DNA from: Rattus norvegicus
Taxonomy: Eukaryota > Chordata > Mammalia > Rodentia > Muridae
Length of the DNA stretch: 64,000 bases
Reading direction: 5' to 3'
Assembly (NCBI RefSeq): GCF_036323735.1
Contig: NC_086037.1
Location: forward strand, 54,242,002 to 54,306,001
The position numbers and the translations under genes are program-made. This document shows, piece by piece, positions 33,107 to 44,529 of the stretch; positions within the stretch are counted from its first letter, which is position 1, and each line of letters starts with the position of its first letter. The notes below the pieces were generated by a model that was given only the letters and a program-made list of their open reading frames with translations, was not told where the DNA came from and made no database searches.

Positions 33107-34018
33107 ACAAAAGAGGAATGGATACAGAAAATGTGGTACATCTACACAGTGGAGTACTACTCAGCCATTAAAAACAATGACTTCATGAAATTCATAGGCA
33201 AATGGATGGAACTAGGAAATATCCTGAGTGAGGTAACCTGATCACAAAGGAACACACATGGTATGTACTCACTGATAAGTGGATAATCTTAGCCCAAAAG
33301 CTCAGATTACCCAAGATACAATTCACAGGCCACATGAAGCTTAAGAAGAAGGACCAGAGTTTGGATGCTTCAGTCCTTCTTAGAAGGGGAAACAAAGTAC
33401 TCACAGGAGGAAATACAGAGACAAAGTATGGAGCAGAGACTGAAGGAAAGGCCATTCAGAGACTGCCCTACCTGGGTATCCATCCCATATACAGACACCA
33501 AACCCAGACACTATTGCAGATGCCAAGAAATACATGCTGACAGGAGCCTGATATAGCTGTCACCTGAGAAGCTCTGCCAGAACCAGAGAATGGGGTCCCC
33601 AATGGAGGAGTTAGAGAAAGGACTGCAGGAGCTGAAGGGGTTTACAACCCCATAGGAAGAACAACAATATCAACCAACCAGAGCTCCCAGGGACTAAACC
33701 ACCAACCAAAGGGTACACATGGAGGGACCCATGGCTCCAGACACATATGTAGCAGAGGATGGCCTCGTTGGGCATCAATGGGAGGAGAGGCTCTTGGTTC
33801 TGTGAAGGCTCGAACCCCTAGTGTAGGGGAATGACAGGGCAGGGAAGCAGGAGAGAGTGGGTGGATGGGTGGGGAAGCACCCTCATAGAATCAGGGGGAG
33901 AGGGGATGGCATAGAGGGTTTCCAGAGGGAAACTGGGAAAGGGGATAACATTTGAAATGTAAATAAAGAAAATACCCAATAAGAATAAATAAATAAAATA
34001 AAAAATAAATTTAAGAAA
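33107..34018 (+). mobile_element. L1 3' end (C-terminal ORF2 and 3' UTR), rat type
   Basis: From 33113 the frame reads the conserved ORF2 C-terminal stretch EEWIQKMWYIYTVEYYSAIK. An in-frame TGA at 33239-33241 stops it early, so it is dead. The 3' UTR follows with ACCAACCAAAGGGTACACAT, CCAGACACATATGTAGCAGA and GGATAACATTTGAAATGTAA, then an AATAA-rich tail to about 34018. It is the least diverged L1 in the window. The element is 5'-truncated, and I could not find a clear target duplication. Confidence 0.9.
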
Positions 34019-34019
34019 A

Positions 34020-35090
34020 GCAGAGAAAACACTGAAGAGCAGTCGACAAAGCGTTTCCCCAGAGAAATTCTTTGGCAAATATTTGTTTAAACCTTCTCCA
34101 TGGGCCTTTAGCCAAGAGAACATTCTAAGGCAGTACAACTGACTGTCTCAGCAAAAACTTAGATTCAGTTTCTATCGCTTACAAAGGGAAGTCTCTCGCT
34201 TCTTCCCACAGTCTCGGCCCTCCGACAGTAAGTACCCTATAATTTTTATTAAAATGCTTCCTGCCGGCCCTTTCAGCTAAGGACAACTTCATGATAATGC
34301 ACCAGTAGAAGGTGTTGTAGGTGATGTGCCTTTGAAATCCACTGTCCACAGTGCTAATGATCTACGGGCAAAAGGAGTCCGTTGTATACTTCTATAGAAT
34401 TATTTTAGGTTTTTGACATTTCTCCATTTGCGAAAAAATGTACTAAGTACGTAAAGTCATAATAACTAATTGCCTCCCCCACTGATGCCCGACTTCGGTA
34501 GCAACTGGGTTCAAGTGGAAACTTAGGCGGAAAATGATTTTTGTGAACTCAAGCGAAGCTCTAATGATGCCAGCACATAAGAGAAAAGCTGTTACCCTCA
34601 CATAAAAAGTTAGCGCAGAGCAGGTTCTTGTCTAACAGAAGGCCTTTCAAGCCTGCAGGGGGCGGTGTTTTCAAAAGTTTGCAAGCTGATCATTTTATCC
34701 GGTATTGTTTGAGTGTTCAGATGTCTCTCAGAAGGACGGGTAGCATTCTCCTGTAACCTCGAACCACGCGCCCCATGGAAATGAGAAATAATGAGATTTT
34801 CCTGCGTGTTTCTAATGCAGTCGTCCTCACTAATGGCTTGCCCAGCCAAGTCGTTCCTCAGTTGACTTGAGTCTACAGTCCACCTTCCCAAATCCCGAGT
34901 GCGCCTTGGAGTGTTGAAGGGGTTTCCCCTTTGTTGTCAAAGTTAAGATCTACCTAGATGCCTACTTTTCTGAAAATACTGGTCCTGCCTCCCTTAATGT
35001 GTTTATGTGTACATTTACAAACAGCACATAAACTTTACAATATTGTGCCCAGAGGAATATATTTTACAGGCATAATCTGATTTCAGGCTT
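34020..35090. other. Unique non-coding DNA
   Basis: No recognisable repeat or exon was seen. Confidence 0.4.
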
Positions 35091-35094
35091 CAAA

Positions 35095-35250
35095 ATAAGG
35101 CCTTCAGTTAAGAGCGCATGCTGCTTTCACACAGGTCTCGGGTTCAGTTCCCAGCACCTACCTTGAGGGACACATAACCACCTGTGACTCCAGCTCCAGG
35201 GAAAATGACACCCTCCTCTGGTCTCCACAGGCACCTTCATGCAAGTGGTG
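35095..35250 (+). mobile_element. B3 SINE, sense
   Basis: TTAAGAGCGCATGCTGCTTT, GGGTTCAGTTCCCAGCACCT and GACTCCAGCTCCAGGG are B3 landmarks. A CA/GCAC simple repeat continues to about 35320, as is common at B3 tails. Confidence 0.75.
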
Positions 35251-35804
35251 CACATACATACACACAGATGTGTGTACACACATCACACACACACATGCAC
35301 GCACGCACGCACGCACAATACCTTTACAGAGCAGCTTGGCACAATAAGATCTAGGTTTTCTCTCATCCCCGTCCCCATTCTCCTCTATCCTTGCCAGTCT
35401 CCCACCCGAGGGCCTTTTCACTGGATTCCCTTCAGCTCGAAACTCTCTCATATCTCCTCTCTCCTTCGTGTGTCTAGATTCCGGCATCATCTCTTAGCAG
35501 CCATCCTCCTGCCTCTGTAACCCACAGAGCCCTACTGTCTTCTCGTCCTACTTTGTTCCCTTCCTCCCAGGTTCCTTTTCCCCTAAGGTTGTCTTTATTT
35601 TCTTCTTCTCAAGAGAATGTGTGTTTCCCTCAGACACAGTTCACCTGTTTCATTCATTGATGCTTTCTTAGTACTACTAGGCGCACGTTTTTTGATGAGT
35701 GAGAAACTCAGAGACTCACATGGCCCCAGAGCTTAAGCTACTTCATTAACTTCCTTCACAATGACATCCTAGAGATGTGTCTTCTCCTCCCTTCCTTTTT
35801 TCTT

Positions 35805-35925
35805 CTCCTTCTTATTCCTGACAGGTTCTCCCCATGTCACGCAAGCTGGTCTTGAACTCTTGATCCTCCTGCCTCAGCATCCCACATGCTATATGTTATA
35901 GGAGTGGACCACCATGCCTAATTAG
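35805..35925 (-). mobile_element. B1 SINE, antisense
   Basis: GCAAGCTGGTCTTGAACTCT, TCCTCCTGCCTCAGCATCCC and GTGGACCACCATGCCTAA are antisense B1 landmarks. Confidence 0.85.
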
Positions 35926-36308
35926 AACCTCCCCTTCTATGCTCTCACTTTGATGGTCTACCTAAGTGGAAAGCCAACACTCTAGTCAAGTTCTTGGCTT
36001 GTGTAACCGAGGGTAAGACAGTGGGCCTTATTGATTCCTTACCCCTGGGCGTTTTTGTGGTGGGCAGGTGGACTGTGAGAAAAATGGCCAGAGGCTGTGT
36101 GTGCTCAAGAGAATGTACCCTTCTTCTAGGTTCTGGGAAAGGTTGGGGTGGGGGTAACAACTCAGTTAGTCATTACACAAATGAGTCACGGAATGAGACA
36201 TACGCCAGAGACTGGAGCCACAGACAAGACAATGAGCTCTGTCCACTCTGCCCCGTAATATCCTGCTCTCTCCAGACCATTCTCTACTTGACATTGCAGT
36301 CTGTCTTT

Positions 36309-36472
36309 TTTTAAGATTTATTTTCTAATTGTTATTACATGTGTGGGTATATGCACATTGAGTGCCGGTATTTGCAGAGGTCAGAGAGGGTGTCAGATTC
36401 CGTGGGGCTAGAATTACTTACAGGCAGTTTTGAACTCCCTGGTGTGGGTGCTGAGAACTGAACTCAGGTCTG
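36309..36472 (-). mobile_element. B3 SINE, antisense, truncated by a later insertion
   Basis: AAGATTTATTTTCTAATTG, GTCAGAGAGGGTGTCAGATT, ACTTACAGGCAG and GTGCTGAGAACTGAACTCAG identify an antisense B3. It breaks off where the TTTGG pentamer array begins. Confidence 0.8.
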
Positions 36473-36561
36473 GTTTGGTTTGGTTTGGTTTGGTTTGGTT
36501 TGGTTTGGTTTGGTTTGGTTTGGTTTGATTTGGTTAGTTGGTTTGTTTTGTTTTGTTTTAC
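36471..36561 (+). repeat. (GGTTT)n pentanucleotide array
   Basis: About 13 perfect TGGTT/GGTTT units followed by degenerate TTTTG units. On the minus strand this is (AAACC)n, continuous with the 3' end of the adjacent antisense B1, so it is best explained as that SINE's expanded tail. Confidence 0.93.
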
Positions 36562-36712
36562 ATGAAAGGGTTTCTCAGTGTAACCAAGGCCATCCTGGAG
36601 CTTACTCTATAGACTAAGCTGGCCTCAAACTCAGAGATCTGCCTGCCCCCGCCGCCCAACTGTAGGAACTAAAGTTGTATGTGCCACTGCCATTGCCACC
36701 ACCAGGCAGTAT
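36562..36712 (-). mobile_element. B1 SINE, antisense
   Basis: AGGGTTTCTCAGTGTAACCA, GACTAAGCTGGCCTCAAACT, CAGAGATCTGCCTGCC and CCACCACCAGGCA are antisense B1 landmarks in order. Confidence 0.9.
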
Positions 36713-37043
36713 GTGACCTCACCAGCTATCCCTTCGGTCACAGCATTTTGCAAATCTTTGAACGATTCAGAATAACTCCAACCCTGAGTTGCATTTCTCC
36801 CTGATTAAAATTCAGAATTTCACAACGAACAGTCACAAGGCTTAGTGGATGCTGGGCTTGGCTCGCACCATTGAGTAGCTGTTGAAATTCAAGGTTAAAC
36901 TAATTCATCTTTGAAAGCCATCTTAAGTTTTCAAACAATGCATAAGCTCTTTGGAAGAGAAAACAAGGTCTTATTTCAATAAAGAATTCTTCAGAGGCCT
37001 GATCGTCTTGCTACAGGCACAGGTATTATGCTCTTTAAACAGT

Positions 37044-37051
37044 TACACACA

Positions 37052-37119
<68 letters not shown>
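37044..37119 (+). repeat. (AC)n-(AG)n microsatellite
   Basis: A pure AC run (37044-37068) is joined to a pure AG run (37069-37119). Confidence 0.96.
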
Positions 37120-37123
<4 letters not shown>

Positions 37124-37127
37124 GATG

Positions 37128-37411
37128 TATTAGTTCCTTTTCTGTTGCTATGATAAAAGAATGTGACGAACACATTAAGGGAGAGAGGCTTTGTTTCCGC
37201 TGACAGTATGGAGGGTTAATGGCAGGAATGGCATGGCAGACGGCAGGCATGGTGGCAAGAGCAGGGAGCTGGGACCTCACTTTAACTGGATGTAGACCCA
37301 GACTAGTGACATACTTCCTCCTAAAGGTTCCATAACCTCCCCCAAACAGCGCCACTAGCTGCCCAAATGTTCAGATGCATGAGCCCATGGGGACATTTCT
37401 TCTCCAAATAT
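37128..37411. mobile_element. LTR-type rodent repeat, copy B
   Basis: TGTATTAGTTCCTTTTCTGT, CATGGCAGACGGCAGGCATG, CATACTTCCTCCTAAAGGTT and ATAACCTCCCCCAAACAGCG are landmarks of the same broad family as 50719-51036 and 19630-19965. It starts nine bases after the AG run. Confidence 0.65.
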
Positions 37412-38154
37412 CCCAAGGCTTGTCTGTACACGTACAGGCTAGAAGAGTTTAGCATCTGTCACTTCTGAACTGTGGGATGCACAGTGACTTTTATCTTCTT
37501 TACACATCTGCATATTTTCAAAATCTCTCTAGTAAGTCAACATTACTTTATAACCATAAAAAGCAATGGATTTTAATAGTAATCTTTAAATTTTTGTGTG
37601 ATTTTTCCTGGAAGGTTTATGGGTTTTTCCCTGTGTTGCTTTGAGTCCACTTGATTTTTTTTTTCTTAAGCCCTGCACTGAAATGAAAAATTAAAAAGTA
37701 TTTCGTTCATTAACTAAGAGACTTTCTGTCTTTTCAATTAATTATACTCTTCAGTTTTCCAAACCAAATGTCTGTGTGCATTATCTTAAAATCATGAAAC
37801 TGTTTATAGATTGATGTGCTGAGGAAGGTCGGTGAGTTTATTTGTGTAAACATAAGACAATGTTTATAAACCAATAAGATGCCATGTTCTCCAGCTGGCA
37901 GAGAGAAGCAGGGAGCGTAACGCATGCAAAATGACATGGGAAGATGTTCCTGAAACACCTGCGAGGAGAAAAATGCTTGCAAATTGGGAAATGGCATGTT
38001 AGCCCCGCCCAGTGAGGAATGCTTGAATAGATATTTATGTGCGCGTGGGAAATCCAGAAGGGCATGGAGCAAGTTACTTGTACCGATTGCTGCTTTAGAA
38101 TGGGATTTAGTTTTTCTTAAATTATTCTGCACCTTCTGAAACGTTGAAATGTTT
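37412..38154. other. Unique non-coding DNA
   Basis: No repeat was recognised. A 188-codon open frame on the minus strand covers 37734-38300 but begins inside the B1 at 38155-38305 and shows no recognisable domain, so I treat it as chance. Confidence 0.4.
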
Positions 38155-38305
38155 AGCTGGTTGGTTTGCTTGTGTAGACAGAGCCTCGAGTAGCCCAGGC
38201 TAGCTTCCATGGAAATTCGCTGTGTGGTACAGGACAATCTTGACCTCCTGAGTCCCTCCCTCACCTCACATGCTAGGGATGCTCTACTGCGTGCACCCAA
38301 CTAAA
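38155..38305 (-). mobile_element. B1 SINE, antisense
   Basis: GAGTAGCCCAGGCTAGCTTC, GACCTCCTGAGTCCCTCCC and GTGCACCCAACTAAAA are antisense B1 landmarks with moderate divergence. Confidence 0.75.
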
Positions 38306-38690
38306 AATCACCGAAATAGCATTCAGGCCTGAAATATCTACCCCACAGCTGCGTGAACTAAGTCCCAGGCATTGTTGACACAGTATTTCTTCCCCTGAAC
38401 TCAGATTCCAGATTAAAACCACTACTGTCCTCGCCCCAATCATCCACAGTGCCTGTCACAATGAAAGGAGAGAACAGCCATCGTGGAGGACTGTCAGGTT
38501 GTCTGAAGGCAGGAAACCCTATCGGAGTTTGCCTTCTGCTTGCTTACTTCTCTAAGTGCTAATGACAGCATTCTAATGCAGAATCCATGTTTTAACCTTA
38601 GGGAGTGGGTCTACAGCAGACATACCCTGCACCCCCACATCCCCTTCTCATACAATTCCTCTATGACATAAACATATTTTTTTTTTTCTG
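38306..38690. other. Unique non-coding DNA
   Basis: No recognisable feature in this stretch. Confidence 0.4.
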
Positions 38691-38777
38691 AAAAATATAT
38701 ATACATATATTTAGATATATACATAGATTTGTTCTAGTATACATGTGTGTATGTATATGTATACAAACATGATTTCT

Positions 38778-38827
<50 letters not shown>
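38778..38827 (+). repeat. (GATA)12 microsatellite
   Basis: About 12 perfect GATA units, preceded by an AT-rich TATACA tract from about 38690. Confidence 0.96.
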
Positions 38828-39357
38828 CTAGATATATATCAGAAATTCTGATGTAGCATCCAAGCTTCTTGTCTCTTCGATTTCTATGTAAAAACAAAGG
38901 CTCAGCCAGAAGAGACAGAATTGGAGACACCAGCTTCCAAGCGCAGACCCTGAGAGAGGTAAATTGCATAGCTAATCCTTCTTAATAGATTCCAGAAAGA
39001 ACATGGATGAAGCTTCTCTTGATCTTCTTTTTTTTTCTTTTCTTACCCAAACTGAATACTTTGATCACTTGCAACCAAAAGGTGGTATTTAAAGAAATAG
39101 CACAGGTCGTTTTTATTATATCCAGGTTCACAAGCAGCATACTACCTTGAGTAGCTGTTAAAAGGGCTCACACTTCAAAAGGTAATTGACCTAAATTCTC
39201 CTTCCTGCTCTGCACTCTTGGTGAGTCTTCTCCATGTGCAGCCCTCCAATGGATCTCACACATGGAAGAGATACAAGAGGGTCCTCAGGAGCATGGGAAT
39301 CTAGGCCACTGTGATCCGCGCTAATTCAAACATTGTTTTAATGCCTGTGTAGAGTTT

Positions 39358-39360
<3 letters not shown>

Positions 39361-39402
<42 letters not shown>
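39361..39402 (+). repeat. Poly(A) tract, 42 bases
   Basis: The longest homopolymer of the window. No retroelement body was recognised immediately upstream, so its origin is unclear. Confidence 0.97.
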
Positions 39403-39404
<2 letters not shown>

Positions 39405-40314
39405 AACTCCAGTGAGTGCCTGAGAGCTGCCAGTTACACTCTGGAACAGATCAGAGGTTAATTTACAAAGAGGGACACTTTGAAGTGATTATACCTGCTT
39501 TGCCCCCATCTGGTTGGGAATATGATGGGATGGAATTCTATGCCTCTGCTTTCAAAGGCTTTGTTTTGTTCTGGTTTGCCAGCAAAGTTACAAAATGCGT
39601 CTATGTAACACTGCTCGCCAGGGGTGTGGCCCCAACTAGCCGACCTCCGGCTCCCTCATTTCCAAGTCCTTTAAAGAAGGGTTTCGGTTTTGCTTTTGTC
39701 TTTTCAGATCTTCACTGGTCCTATTGGGCTTTATAGTCTAGACCTACATCATTATTATGATTCCCGGAATTATTTAACTTAAATTTAAATGATATCTGCT
39801 AGTGATATCCTGAGGGTAACTGTTAAACAGACTAGAGTTCTCCAGAACTTACAGGAACATAGAGTTAAGGTCGGAAACGGCTAATTCCGTTTTCTGGTTG
39901 TAGAAATCCCGTCAGCCTTGACTGATCTTCGTTCTGAACACCTTTGGAACAAACTGGAATACGCAAGCCTCTCTGGTACATGATCTTCCTGGAGTGTCTT
40001 TGTGGCTTTCTCCCATTTTGGAAAATAATATCATTGCTGTCATTTTAGAACACTTCCACAGGCAGGCTTGACCCTGGCGCCCTGACTCATTTCTGAAGCT
40101 ATATGCCACAAATTACAGCTTTCTGTTCAGTACACAGTGAACCAGGGCAGATGTCTGGTTGGGCGAATGAGTGTTGTGTTACCTGAGGTCATGTGTTAGC
40201 AGAGAAAGGCAGGGGACCGAATGTATAATTACTATTCATATTTCTGATGTGCGCTGCTGTTCATTCTGTGATCCTCAAAGCTATAGCACTGGTCTTGTTC
40301 TTTAGGTGGTTAAA
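39405..40314. other. Unique non-coding DNA
   Basis: No recognisable repeat. The 106-codon frame at 39416-39736 has no domain or splice support. Confidence 0.4.
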
Positions 40315-40316
40315 AT

Positions 40317-40632
40317 ATGTATGTATGCATGCATGCATGCATGCATGTATGTATGTTTGTGTATATGTTTTGTATATGTTTGTTTATATATGTAGGTATG
40401 CATGCATGTATGTTTGTATGTATGTTTGTATGCATGCATGCATGCATGTATGTTTATATATATGTATGTGTATATATGTATGTTTATATGTATGTATGCA
40501 TGCATGCATATATGTATGTTTGTGTATATGTTTGTTTATATATGTAGGTATGCATGCATGTATATTTGTGTGTATGTTTGTATGTATGCGTGCATGTATG
40601 TATGTTTATATGTATGCATGCATGCATGTATG
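40317..40632 (+). repeat. (TATG/CATG)n tetranucleotide array, 316 bp
   Basis: TATG, CATG and TTTG units fill the stretch, with higher-order copies such as TTTATATATGTAGGTATGCA at 40382 and 40535. Repeated GCATGCATGC blocks are self-complementary. The Met/Cys/Tyr/Val/His-rich open frames on both strands are translated repeat. Confidence 0.96.
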
Positions 40633-40639
40633 AATATTC

Positions 40640-41684
40640 TTTATCTGTCCTTTGATATAAGAAAGAAGAAAAGGAAGAAATGTCTGAGGAAAGGGTATTA
40701 AAGCCAAGCTCCCCATACCCTGAGATGATATGAATATGATATGATATGACCCCCATGCAAAATCAGTTAATAATGAGGTCAAGGATGCGGAATAATTTAG
40801 CATACTTGGATCTTGATTTGTGATTGCCCAAAACTAATATTTCACAAGCCACATTGCACCTTGTCACCAAGTCCTATTTTTCCCTCAAGATAATGTCCGA
40901 GTACTAATGGAGCCAAGCTGGTGGAAATTACCTAATTGGCTACAGTCACTTCAACTTGAACGTGACATTTCAGATTGCTCCGTAGTCAGGAAGATGAGTC
41001 GGAGGCTTGCCCAGCACACTCCCTCTCTGTGGTAATTGTGGCTGAAGCTTGTGCTATCGCCCAAGCTTATTATTTTGCAAGTTGTACATTCAGCTTTTTG
41101 TAAAAACTGTACCATCAGGAAAAAATCCCCAAGGAGGCTGCTTTTCTCTTCCAGTTTCCATGAGACCCTCAGACGAGGATGGCCAAACAAAATTCTGTGT
41201 GGCTGTGTCGAAGTTCGTTTAACCTCTGCCGTGCCGTCTGATAAGATAAATATTGCAGTGCCAGGACTTTAGCAGAGCCCTCACGCCTCTTTGTTCTGTA
41301 GACTTTGTGAGTGTTCCGCTAACCAAATTACCACCAGTGGATGGCATTGGCTGAGGGCACTATCCATCACGCCTCTTTATCAGACAGGTAAGCAGGAACA
41401 AGAGTCTGCTGCTCCGGGTGCCCTTGCTTCTGTTTGTGCCTGAGCTTTGGGCCTGTGGAAACAGCTTCTTCCTGAGGACTACAAAGACATCAGACAATGG
41501 GCTTCCATCTCTAGTTTGTAACACTTTGTACTTCTGATGCTCTACTGTTTCAAAGGATGCGCTTTCCTCCTTTTCTTCCTCCCTTTGATATTTATAGGGT
41601 AAATAAAAGTGATCCAGGTCCTGTGCTGGACCCTGACGATGCAGAGATAAGCAACATAGTCTGTCCTCGAGGAACTCCTGGGAT
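40640..41684. other. Unique non-coding DNA
   Basis: No recognisable repeat or exon was seen in this 1 kb. Confidence 0.4.
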
Positions 41685-41711
41685 GAAGGAGAGAGAGAGA
41701 AAGAGAGAGGG

Positions 41712-41763
<52 letters not shown>

Positions 41764-41853
41764 GAGAGAAGAGAGGCAGAGACAGAGAGAAGCAGAGACA
41801 GAGAAACAGAAAGACAGACAGACAGACACAGAGAGACAGAGACAGAGGCAGAA

Positions 41854-41884
<31 letters not shown>

Positions 41885-41985
41885 GACAGAGACACAGACA
41901 CAGAGAGGCAGAGAGGCAGAGACAGAGAGAGACAAAGACAGAGAGACAGAAAGAGAGACAGAGAGACAGACAGAGACAGAGAGAT
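41685..41985 (+). repeat. (AG)n/(ACAG)n purine-rich tract, about 300 bp
   Basis: An AG dinucleotide core (about 41718-41765) passes into AGACAGAC, CAGAGACAGAG and similar units. Long frames on both strands (up to 211 codons) are translated repeat. Confidence 0.95.
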
Positions 41986-41989
41986 ATTT

Positions 41990-43030
41990 GGTCAACTATC
42001 ACCCCACAATGGCGACCTAACTGGATGGATGATCACCCCATAATGGCAAGTGACCTAAATGGCCGGAACACAGAAAATGCCAAGAAGCCACCCAGCCTCA
42101 GAGAGAAGGCAGGCCCAGATCTTGATGGACGCTAGTGTGTATGCAACCGAGAAGGAAAGGTGGAAAGAGAGGACCAGGCGACTGCCTCACGTAGAAGGGT
42201 CAGCAAGTTTAAGATGCATGGCTAAGAGGCAGGTGAACCCAATCATGAAGGACTTTCCTACGAGCCTGTCCAGGTTTTCTGGGGTCAGCCACAAGGTGCT
42301 TTCTTAGTTCCTCACAGCAGCCTTAGGATGCAGCGATACCCAAGGGCAAACCAGTGACCCAAGGAGCAAAGGGTGTGTTCTAGTGGGGCTCTACCACCTG
42401 TATCTGTTTGTCTGTCCAACACCGGTCTGTGCATCAGTAATTTGATATCAATGCTATTGATCCATGAGCATCAGGGTGTCCATGTACATTTCCTGTGTGC
42501 TGTCAGGACAGAGAGCTAGGGTGGTAAACTGGAGTCTCTTCATTCAGCCAGTGAGCAACCAGTCTTAGCCAAGTACTTGACAACACTGTTCTGCCATGTA
42601 TTCTCGCTCTGAGAAATTGTCTGATCTATAGCAGCTAACGAAGGTTGTACAACAGTCGCTTGCAAAAGAGCAAAATTTGCCATGCAGGGCTTCCTGCATG
42701 TGCATAGTAGGTGCAACATCAGGGAAAGCGAACTTCAAGAGAACGGTCAGAGGGTGTAAGAGAACCAGAATCAGACCGAGCAGAGCAAGGACCTGAAAGG
42801 CAGCTGAGAAAAAGCTTGCCTGAATGGGATTGGCGGTCACAGCGAGACTGGAAGGAAACAGTACCATCTTCTGCCATTGGAGATGCTACTGGAGCTTTGT
42901 CTCTAGAGGGTTTTGTCGCCAGGATCGTAGCTGACACCAATTCGGACAGGGCACCTCTTTTCTGTACCAAAAGGGGTGAATAGAAAATTCACAACTTACT
43001 AAATAAAGGACTGCTTTATAAAGGAGAGCA
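41990..43030. other. Unique non-coding DNA
   Basis: A short direct duplication (ATCACCCCACAATGGC at 41998, ATCACCCCATAATGGC at 42031) follows the purine tract. Otherwise nothing was recognised. Confidence 0.4.
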
Positions 43031-43035
43031 TGGGA

Positions 43036-43225
43036 TGTAGAGCCAAGCCCTGTGGGCTGGAAACCAGGCTCCGCCATTTACTCCCTTGTGTATCGAACGT
43101 CACTGAACCTCAGTTTTCCCACCTAGGAAATGGGTGTAACAACCCTACCTACCAAGTAGGGAGTATAGTGTTAACAGGATATGTATAAGGCGCTTAGATG
43201 ACAGTCTAGCTCATAGTAAATGCTC
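43036..43225 (+). mobile_element. MIR SINE, sense, nearly complete
   Basis: GGCTCCGCCATTTACTCCCT, CACTGAACCTCAGTTTTCCC, AGGAAATGGGTGTAACAACC, AAGGCGCTTAGATGACAG and CATAGTAAATGCTCGA occur in MIR order. Confidence 0.9.
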
Positions 43226-43524
43226 GAGAGTGTGAGCCTTGGTTATTACGGTAGCTACTGACACTGCTGGCTTTCAGTCTGTAAAATGGGCAGATGAGAA
43301 TGGACAGCCTCTAGGGTTCCCTCCAGTTGTAACAACTAGAAAGAAGATTCACTGATCTGGGGAGAAAACTCTTAACTTTGAGGGCATGACTGCCCCCACC
43401 ACAGTTACACAGTGAGCACAGAGGGGAGTGGAAAATCAGAATTGAAACCCAAATTGATCACTCTCCTGTGCTTGTAGCTTTATTAATATCATTTAAAGTT
43501 AATTTTTATATTTTTATTTTATTT

Positions 43525-43642
43525 TTATTATTTTTTTAGATTGTAGCTCAGGCTGGCCCATTTCAAACTCAGGGCTATCCCTCTTCCCCAGCCTTCTGTA
43601 TGAGTTATGATTACAGGCATGAGTTACCATGCCCTCATTTCA
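43525..43642 (-). mobile_element. B1 SINE, antisense
   Basis: ATTGTAGCTCAGGCTGGCCC, TTTCAAACTCAGGGCTATCC and GATTACAGGCATGAGTTACC are antisense B1 landmarks. Confidence 0.8.
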
Positions 43643-43907
43643 TAGCATGCGATGTGCCACAGACTGTCCAGAAGTCAACCAGAGCCTCTCTGCTCCTTAA
43701 CCCCCTTCACCTTCAGACACAGAGCCCTGGGCTAGCTCGGTTTCCTTCTGCATTTATTGTTCATTTGCTGGGGTTTTGTGTTTTTAAACCCTTCAATTCT
43801 CCTGCAAAGTATGAAGTGGGGAGAGCAAAGTATTGCCTGTTGCCCTGGAGGAATTAAAATACAACACAGCTTTCAACAACCTAAGGGATAATTTTAAAAT
43901 TCAGATG

Positions 43908-44045
43908 GATGGGCTAGCAAGGTGTTTCCTCTGATGACTGCCACAAAAGCCCGGTGACCTGAGTTTTATCTCCAGAACCCATGTCAAGGTAGAAGGAGAT
44001 AACTGTGCCCAGTTGTCTTCTGACCGCCATACATGTGCTGGCACA
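43908..44045 (+). mobile_element. B4 SINE, sense
   Basis: CCGGTGACCTGAGTTTTATC, CCAGAACCCATGTCAAGGTA and GTTGTCTTCTGACCGCCATA are B4 landmarks. Confidence 0.7.
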
Positions 44046-44089
44046 TGCATGCACACACATGTACACACACGTGCACACAGGTGCACACG

Positions 44090-44122
<33 letters not shown>
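44046..44122 (+). repeat. (CA)n microsatellite with CACG units
   Basis: CA-rich tail of the B4 with CACGCA interruptions, then a pure CA run to 44122. Confidence 0.93.
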
Positions 44123-44126
<4 letters not shown>

Positions 44127-44211
44127 GCACACACTCCCACAAGCAATAACAGTAATACGTAAAATGCTATTAGGTTTATTCATTCCAGTTGTTTAGCGTT
44201 TTAACTTTTAT

Positions 44212-44417
44212 TTTATGTTGTATGAACATTTTGCTTCCGTGTATGTCTGTATACAGCACATGCATGCCTGGTGCCCACAGAGACCTGAAGAAGGCGTCAG
44301 ATCCTGCAGAGCTGGAGTGACAGACAGCTGTGAGCTGCCACGTGGGTGCTGGGAAATGAACCCCAGGTCCTTTAGAAGAGTGCTTTTAACTGCGGAGCCA
44401 TATCTCCAATCTCTACC
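44212..44417 (-). mobile_element. B3 SINE, antisense
   Basis: AGAAGGCGTCAGATCCTGCA, GAGCTGGAGTGACAGACAGC, CACGTGGGTGCTGGGAAATG and TTTTAACTGCGGAGCCATAT are antisense B3 landmarks in order. Confidence 0.85.
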
Positions 44418-44424
44418 TGTTTGT

Positions 44425-44521
44425 ATTCTGAGTGTGATCTCGTAATGTAGCCCAGGCTGGTCCTAATTCAAAACCACTTTGCCTCAGCCTCCTAAGTAGG
44501 TTTACTGCCACCAAACCCAGT
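44425..44521 (-). mobile_element. B1 SINE, antisense, abutting the B3
   Basis: GTAGCCCAGGCTGGTCCTAA, TTTGCCTCAGCCTCCTAAGT and ACTGCCACCAAACCCAG are antisense B1 landmarks. Confidence 0.8.
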
Positions 44522-44529
44522 ATCCTCTG

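Noticed and set aside
33107..33241. Reverse transcriptase-related gene
   Set aside because: It is the last part of L1 ORF2 with an in-frame stop, a dead 5'-truncated element.
37734..38300. 188-codon open frame on the minus strand, the longest frame not made mostly of simple repeat
   Set aside because: It starts inside an antisense B1 SINE, runs into unique AT-rich DNA, shows no domain I recognise, and has no splice or promoter context. In 64 kb one frame of this length by chance is not surprising.
40247..40701. Met/Cys/His-rich frames resembling metal-binding proteins
   Set aside because: Produced by TATG/CATG tetranucleotides, with similar low-complexity frames on the opposite strand.
41360..42135. 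Frames of 192 and 211 codons rich in Ser/Leu/Cys or Arg/Glu
   Set aside because: They translate the AG/ACAG tract and lack any non-repeat coding support.
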